Source: Pseudorhodoferax sp. Leaf267
Lineage (GTDB): Bacteria > Pseudomonadota > Gammaproteobacteria > Burkholderiales > Burkholderiaceae_C
Length of the DNA: 64,000 nucleotides
Assembly: GCF_001422405.1 (NCBI RefSeq)
Contig: NZ_LMMV01000021.1
Coordinates: forward strand, 62,858-126,857
Direction of reading: 5' to 3'
A program made the position numbers and the translations under genes. Below, in pieces: positions 59,351-64,000 of this stretch (its first letter is position 1; every line of letters starts with the position of its first letter). The notes beneath the pieces are model-generated. The model saw nothing but the letters and a program-made list of their open reading frames with translations, was not told where the DNA came from and ran no database searches.

Positions 59351-59845
59351 ATGGCCCATTCCGCCCCCCAGCCACCACCCCCCACCCAGCCCTGGCTGGC
59401 ATTGAAGTTGCCCCCGGTCGCGCTCGTCGTGATCGCTTGCACGCTCATGTGGGTGCTGCCGGCCTTTGTGCAGCTGCCGCTGGCCGACCCTTGGCGCATC
59501 GCAATCGGCACTCTGCTGGCCCTGGCCGGCGCGCTGGTGTGCGTGGCCGGCGTGCTGGCCTTTCGCCGTGCCCGCACGACGGTGGACCCGATGCACCCGG
59601 CCACCGCCAGCAGCCTGGTGGTGCGCGGCGTCTACCACCGCACGCGCAACCCCATGTACCTGGGTTTCGCGCTCGCCCTGCTGGGCTGGGCCGTGGTGCT
59701 GGCCAAGCTGTCGGCGCTGCTGGTGCTGCCGCTATTCGTGCTGTACTTGAACCGCTACCAGATCAGGCCCGAGGAGGCCGCGCTGCGCGCGCGCTTCGGC
59801 GCCGAATTCGACGCCTATGCATCGCGCGTGCGCCGCTGGGGATAA
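59351..59845 (+). CDS. Isoprenylcysteine carboxyl methyltransferase-like membrane protein
   Basis: 164 residues with four or so membrane segments. The conserved VVRGVYHRTRNPMYLGFALALLGWA and the C-terminal RYQIRPEEAALRARFGAEFDAYASRVRRW are the ICMT/PEMT signature (RNPMY, and E-E...F...Y...R). In bacteria it may methylate lipids or act in stress responses. There is no obvious link to a prenylated protein here. It is probably in one unit with the following dsb genes. Confidence 0.8.
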   Translation: MAHSAPQPPPPTQPWLALKLPPVALVVIACTLMWVLPAFVQLPLADPWRIAIGTLLALAGALVCVAGVLAFRRARTTVDPMHPATASSLVVRGVYHRTRNPMYLGFALALLGWAVVLAKLSALLVLPLFVLYLNRYQIRPEEAALRARFGAEFDAYASRVRRWG

Positions 59846-59873
59846 CGTTGCCGATCATCCCGCCAGACTGACC

Positions 59874-60314
59874 ATGACCGCAGCACACCCCTCTGCCTCC
59901 CGCGCCCGCTGGGGGCCCCTGTTCGCCGCCTGGCTGCTGGCGCTCGTCGCCACGCTGGCCGTGCTGTTCGTCGGCGAGGTGATGGGGCAGGTGCCCTGCA
60001 ACCTGTGCTGGTTCCAGCGCGCGTTCATGTTCCCGCTGGCCATCGTGCTGGGCGTGGCCTGCCTGCGCCAGGATGCGGCCGCCTGGGCCTACGCCCTGCC
60101 GCTGGCGCTGGGCGGCCTGGCGGTCGCGGGCTTTCACAGCCTGCTGGTCGCCGGGCTGATCCCCGAGCGCATCACGCCGTGCAGCCAGGGCGTGCCCTGC
60201 AGCGGCGCCGACATGACCATCCTGGGCGCCCTGCCGCTGCCCGTGCTGTCACTGGCCACCTTCGCCGCCATCGCCGTGCTGCTGTTCTTTTCACGCCCCA
60301 AGACCACCCCATGA
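59874..60314 (+). CDS. DsbB-family disulfide bond formation protein (DsbI/BdbC type)
   Basis: 146 residues with four membrane segments. The redox pairs are CNLCWFQR (CxxC, ~42-49) and CSQGVPCS in the second loop. It accepts electrons from a partner thiol oxidase and passes them to quinone. The stop overlaps the start of the DsbA-like gene by four bases, giving a dedicated oxidant pair. ATG 59874 is chosen over a longer frame. Confidence 0.85.
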   Translation: MTAAHPSASRARWGPLFAAWLLALVATLAVLFVGEVMGQVPCNLCWFQRAFMFPLAIVLGVACLRQDAAAWAYALPLALGGLAVAGFHSLLVAGLIPERITPCSQGVPCSGADMTILGALPLPVLSLATFAAIAVLLFFSRPKTTP

Positions 60315-60970
60315 CCCGACGCACCACCACCGTCCTGATCACCGCGATCGTCGCGCTGATCGCCTTCGCCGCCGCCGTGCTGCTCTACCAACGCCACACG
60401 CGCCAGCAGGCGGCCGAGCAGGCCGGTGCTCAGCAGAGCGTTATGGTGCGCGCCCATTCGCCGGTGCTGGGGCCGGCCAACGCGCCGGTCACCATCGTGG
60501 AGTTTTTCGACCCCGCCTGCGAGGCCTGCCGCGCCTTCCACCCCTACGTCAAGCAGATCCTGGCCGCGCACCCGCGCGACGTGCGCCTGGTGGTGCGCTA
60601 CACGCCGTTCCACCAGCAAGCCTCGGTCGTCGGCGTGCGCATCCTGGAGGCAGCGCGCGCGCAGGGCCGCTTCGAGCCGGTCCTGCAGGCGCTGATGGAC
60701 GGCCAGCCCGTCTGGGCGAACCACGGCACCCCCGACCCCGACCGCGCCTGGGAGTTCGCGCGCGCAGCCGGGCTGGACCTCGAACGCGCGCGCGCCCATG
60801 TCGCCACGGGGGCGGCCGACGCGCTGCTGCAGAAGGACATGGCCGATGTGCAGGCGGTCGGCGTGCGCGCCACGCCGACCTTCTTCGTCAATGGCGCACC
60901 ACTGCGCGAGGTCGATCCGCGCGTGCTGGCCGAACAGGTCAACGCGGCGGTGGCTGGCGTGCGCCGGTAG
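60311..60970 (+). CDS. DsbA-family thioredoxin-like oxidoreductase (BdbD type)
   Basis: 219 residues. An N-terminal membrane segment (VLITAIVALIAFAAAVLLY) keeps it at the inner membrane with the domain in the periplasm. The active site is CEAC (FFDPACEACRAFHP) and the cis-Pro loop is VRATPTFFVNG. This is a DsbA/BdbD-like partner of the DsbB protein just upstream. It may serve secreted or metal-related proteins of the island. Confidence 0.86.
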   Translation: MTRRTTTVLITAIVALIAFAAAVLLYQRHTRQQAAEQAGAQQSVMVRAHSPVLGPANAPVTIVEFFDPACEACRAFHPYVKQILAAHPRDVRLVVRYTPFHQQASVVGVRILEAARAQGRFEPVLQALMDGQPVWANHGTPDPDRAWEFARAAGLDLERARAHVATGAADALLQKDMADVQAVGVRATPTFFVNGAPLREVDPRVLAEQVNAAVAGVRR

Positions 60971-61057
60971 CACCCGCACAGGCAGCGCCACGCTGCGCTA
61001 CACCGGTACGGCAGCTAGCCACAGCGCCCGATCCAGCCATGCAAGCTGTCACCCCTC

Positions 61058-64000
61058 TCACGCCATGGCCCGCACACGGCGCCGGTGTACCAGATACCAC
61101 GCCGCCGGCACCACCAGCATGCTCAGCAAGGGGGCGCTCACCATGCCGCCTACCATCGGCGCGGCGATCCGCGTCATCACCTCCGACCCCGTGCCCTTCC
61201 CCAGCAGGATGGGCAGCAAGCCGGCCATGACCACGGCGACCGTCATGGCCTTGGGCCGCACACGCAGCACCGCACCTTCGCGAATGGCAGCCAGCAAGGT
61301 CTGCTCGTCGTCGCGCTCGCCGGCCGCCAACCGGTGCGCGTGGGCGTTCTTCAGATAAACCAGCATCACCACGCCGAACTCGGCCGCCAGACCCGCCAGC
61401 GCGATGAAGCCCACCGCCGTCGCGACGGAGACCGCATGGCCCAGCGCCCAGACCAGCCAGAAGCCGCCGACCAGCGAGAACGGTACGGCCGCCATTACCA
61501 GCAGCGCATCGCCGGCCGAGCGGAACAGTAAGTACAGCAGCGCGAAGATGAGCACCAGCGTGGCCGGCACGACGACGCGCATCCGCTCGGTGGCGCGCTC
61601 CAGATATTCGAACTGGCCGGACCACGACACCGCGTAGCCCGCCGGCATCGCCACCTCGCGGGCGACGACGGCCTGCATGCCGTGCACCACCGAGCGCAGG
61701 TCGCGCCCGCGCACATCGACATAGACCCAGCCCGACAGCCGGGCGTTCTCGCTGCGCAGCATCGGCGGCCCATCCTGGATGGAAATGCGCGCGACATCCT
61801 GCAACAGTACCGTGGCCCCCTTCTCGGTCACGAACGGCAGCTGGCGCAGACGTTCGAGCGAGTCGCGCACCTCCCTCGGGTAGCGCACGCTGATGGGGAA
61901 GCGCTCGCGGCCGGCCACGACTTCGCCGACGTTGTCTCCGCCGATGGCGGTCGACACCACGGCTTGCACGTCGGCCACCGACAGGCCCAAACGGGCCGCC
62001 GCGGCGCGGTCGACATCCACGTCGATGTAGCGCCCACCGGTGAGGCGCTCGGCCAGCGCGGACGAGACCCCGGGCACGCCCTTGACCGCTGATTCGATCT
62101 GCGCCGCGAGCCGGTCGATGGTGACCAGGTCCGCACCCGCCACCTTGATGCCGACAGGGCTCTTGATGCCGGTCGCCAGCATGTCGATGCGGTTGCGGAT
62201 CGGCGGCACCCACACGTTGGACAGGCCTGGCACCTGGACAACACGGTCCAGCTCCTCGACCAGCCTGTCCGGCGTCATGCCCGGTCGCCATTGGTCGCGC
62301 GGCTTGAACTGCACAGTCGTCTCAAACATTTCTAGCGGTGCCGGGTCGGTCGCCGTGTCGGCGCGGCCGGCCTTGCCGAAGACGCGTGCCACCTCCGGCA
62401 CGGTCTTGATCAACCGGTCGGTTTGTTGCAGCAATGCCGATGCCTTGGAGATCGAGAGGCCCGGCAGCGCCGACGGCATGTACAGCAGGTCGCCTTCGTC
62501 CAGCGGTGGCATGAACTCGCCGCCCAGGCGCGACAACGGAATAACCGTCACGGCCAGGACCAGCGTCGCTACCACCAGCGTCGCCTTGGGCCAGCGCAGC
62601 ACCGCTTCGAGCGCCGGCCGGTACAGAGCCATGAGGCCCCGGTTCACCGGGTTGGCGCTCTCCTTCGGAATGTGCCCTCGGATGAGGTAGCCCATCAGCA
62701 CTGGCACCAATGTGACCGACAAGCCGGCCGCTGCGGCCATGGCATAGGTCTTGGTGAACGCCAGGGGAGCGAACAGCCGGCCCTCCTGCGCCTCCAGCGT
62801 GAACACGGGAAGGAACGACAAGGTGATGACCAACAGCGAGAAGAACAGCGCCGGCCCCACTTCGACCGAGGCCTGCGTGATGAGCGTCCAGCGTTCGATC
62901 ACGTTTGGCGGCCTGCCGTGCAGGGCCTCGAAATGCTCCAGGTGCTTGTGCGCCGCCTCGACCAGCACGACGCTGGCATCGACCATGGCGCCCAGGGCGA
63001 TGGCGATGCCACCCAGGCTGAGGATGTTGGCGCTGATGCCCTGCCAGTGCATCACGGTGAAGGCGGTCAGCACCCCCACCGGCAGCGTCACCACCGCGAC
63101 CAGCGCGGAGCGCAGGTGGAACAGGAACACTGCGCACACCAGCGCCACCACGACGAACTCTTCCACCAGCTTCTCGCGCAGCGTGGTCACGGCCCGGTCG
63201 ATCAGCCTGGACCGGTCGTAGGTCTCCACCACCTCCACGCCGGGCGGCAGGCTGGCCTTCAACCCGGCCAGTTTGGCCTTGACGGCCTCGATGGTCGAGC
63301 GCGCGTTCTTGCCCGAGCGCATGACCACCACACCACCGGCAACCTCGCCCTCCCCGTCCAGCTCGGCAACGCCGCGCCGCATCTCCGGCCCCAGCTGCAC
63401 GAAGGCCACATCACGCAGCAGCACGGGCGTGGCGCCGCTGGCAGACAGCGGGATGGAGCGGAAGTCGTCCAGCGACTTCAGAAAGCCCTGCGAGCGCACC
63501 ATGTACTCGGTCTCGGCCATCTCGACGACGGAGCCGCCCGAGGCTTGATTCGCATTCTTCAGAGCCTCGACGACCATGCGCTGCGTCACCCCGAGCGCGC
63601 GCATCCTGTCCGCATCCAGCACCACCTGGTACTGGCGCACCATGCCGCCCACGCTGGCAACCTCGGCCACGTCCGGCACGGTCTTCAACTCGAACTTCAG
63701 GAACCAGTCGTTCAGCGCACGCAGCTGCCCCAGGTCGTTCTTGCCGGTGCGGTCGACCAGCGCGTACATGTAGACCCAGCCCACACCCGTCGCATCGGGC
63801 CCGAGCGCCGCCGTGGCCCCCGGCGGCAACCTGCCCTGCACCTGGTTCAGGTATTCGACAACGCGCGAGCGCGCCCAGTACGGATCGGTCTTGTCGTCGA
63901 ACAGGATGTAGACGAACGAGTCGCCGAAGAAGCTGTAGCCGCGCACCGTCTTGGCCCCTGGCACGCTCAGCATCGTCGTGGTCAGCGGGTAGGTGACCAG
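61058..64000 (-). CDS. cusA: Heavy-metal efflux RND transporter CusA/CzcA family, 3' part
   Basis: About 980 residues are present; the N terminus is outside the window (the open frame reaches base 64000). The conserved [26 protein letters not shown] region near the start of the fragment is typical of CusA/CzcA pumps. Membrane helices include [26 protein letters not shown] and the C-terminal [30 protein letters not shown] signature. It would pump Cu(I)/Ag(I) or Zn/Co/Cd from the periplasm or cytoplasm together with CusB/CusC-type partners, expected to the right. It is convergent with the DsbA-like gene. Confidence 0.9.
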   Translation of the reverse strand: MVTYPLTTTMLSVPGAKTVRGYSFFGDSFVYILFDDKTDPYWARSRVVEYLNQVQGRLPPGATAALGPDATGVGWVYMYALVDRTGKNDLGQLRALNDWFLKFELKTVPDVAEVASVGGMVRQYQVVLDADRMRALGVTQRMVVEALKNANQASGGSVVEMAETEYMVRSQGFLKSLDDFRSIPLSASGATPVLLRDVAFVQLGPEMRRGVAELDGEGEVAGGVVVMRSGKNARSTIEAVKAKLAGLKASLPPGVEVVETYDRSRLIDRAVTTLREKLVEEFVVVALVCAVFLFHLRSALVAVVTLPVGVLTAFTVMHWQGISANILSLGGIAIALGAMVDASVVLVEAAHKHLEHFEALHGRPPNVIERWTLITQASVEVGPALFFSLLVITLSFLPVFTLEAQEGRLFAPLAFTKTYAMAAAAGLSVTLVPVLMGYLIRGHIPKESANPVNRGLMALYRPALEAVLRWPKATLVVATLVLAVTVIPLSRLGGEFMPPLDEGDLLYMPSALPGLSISKASALLQQTDRLIKTVPEVARVFGKAGRADTATDPAPLEMFETTVQFKPRDQWRPGMTPDRLVEELDRVVQVPGLSNVWVPPIRNRIDMLATGIKSPVGIKVAGADLVTIDRLAAQIESAVKGVPGVSSALAERLTGGRYIDVDVDRAAAARLGLSVADVQAVVSTAIGGDNVGEVVAGRERFPISVRYPREVRDSLERLRQLPFVTEKGATVLLQDVARISIQDGPPMLRSENARLSGWVYVDVRGRDLRSVVHGMQAVVAREVAMPAGYAVSWSGQFEYLERATERMRVVVPATLVLIFALLYLLFRSAGDALLVMAAVPFSLVGGFWLVWALGHAVSVATAVGFIALAGLAAEFGVVMLVYLKNAHAHRLAAGERDDEQTLLAAIREGAVLRVRPKAMTVAVVMAGLLPILLGKGTGSEVMTRIAAPMVGGMVSAPLLSMLVVPAAWYLVHRRRVRAMA

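Overview
The window looks like a high-GC betaproteobacterial chromosome, most likely Comamonadaceae (Acidovorax, Diaphorobacter or Alicycliphilus-like). The judgement rests on protein similarity remembered by eye, on the cpoB / yeeE-type / tcdA / tRNA-Lys / tadA order, and on GC-rich codon use. No database search was run.

Layout. (1) About 1-9.3 kb is ordinary chromosome: the end of cpoB, a YeeE/YedE sulfur-compound permease, tcdA, tRNA-Lys(UUU), tadA fused to a degenerate alpha/beta-hydrolase, an LD-carboxypeptidase, an adenylate cyclase-FHA protein, a penicillin-acylase-type hydrolase and a YcgR-like PilZ protein. (2) About 9.3-10.2 kb is a gene-free junction with IS21-like terminal repeats but no transposase. 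(3) About 10.2-57 kb is a large block of an integrative and conjugative element (ICE) of the PFGI-1/ICEclc/TOL type, with an MPF-G mating apparatus. It starts with a MobH-type relaxase on the minus strand. A long plus-strand transfer operon follows (13.99-34.9 kb), encoding PilL-like, TIGR03759, lytic transglycosylase, TIGR03765, TraD coupling protein, TIGR03747, RAQPRD, TIGR03758/45/50, TraE-, TraK-, TraB- and TraV-like proteins, the TraC ATPase, and TrbC-, TraU-, TraH- and TraG-like proteins.

(4) Between 34.9 and 44.9 kb lie accessory ICE genes: a ParE-type toxin with a putative antitoxin, a SprT-like metalloprotease, an HTH/DUF5131/TcmP cassette (a possible defence unit), a XerD-like recombinase, a DsbC-like protein, an SLT-like membrane protein and a secreted protein made almost entirely of dockerin/EF-hand repeats. 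(5) From 44.9 to 57 kb, minus-strand ICE maintenance and unknown genes follow: an SNF2-like helicase, a DUF6094 methyltransferase, RadC, DUF3275, a STY4534-type replication protein and many small proteins. A recurring structured 5' leader precedes most of their transcription units.

(6) From 57.7 kb to the end the genes are envelope/redox/metal genes: a DUF4148 protein, an EamA transporter with a His-rich tail, an isoprenylcysteine-methyltransferase-like protein, a DsbB/DsbA pair and the 3' part of a CusA/CzcA RND pump. No ssb, topB, parA, dnaB or ICE integrase is visible. The ICE therefore either continues beyond the right edge with 57.7-64 kb as cargo, or it is truncated.

How the genes work together: the relaxase and TraD process and couple the DNA; the 13.99-34.9 kb operon builds the channel and pilus; DsbC, the lytic enzymes and TrbC-like proteins support folding and cell-wall passage; the 44.9-57 kb block carries replication and maintenance functions, probably with post-transcriptional control through the repeated leaders.
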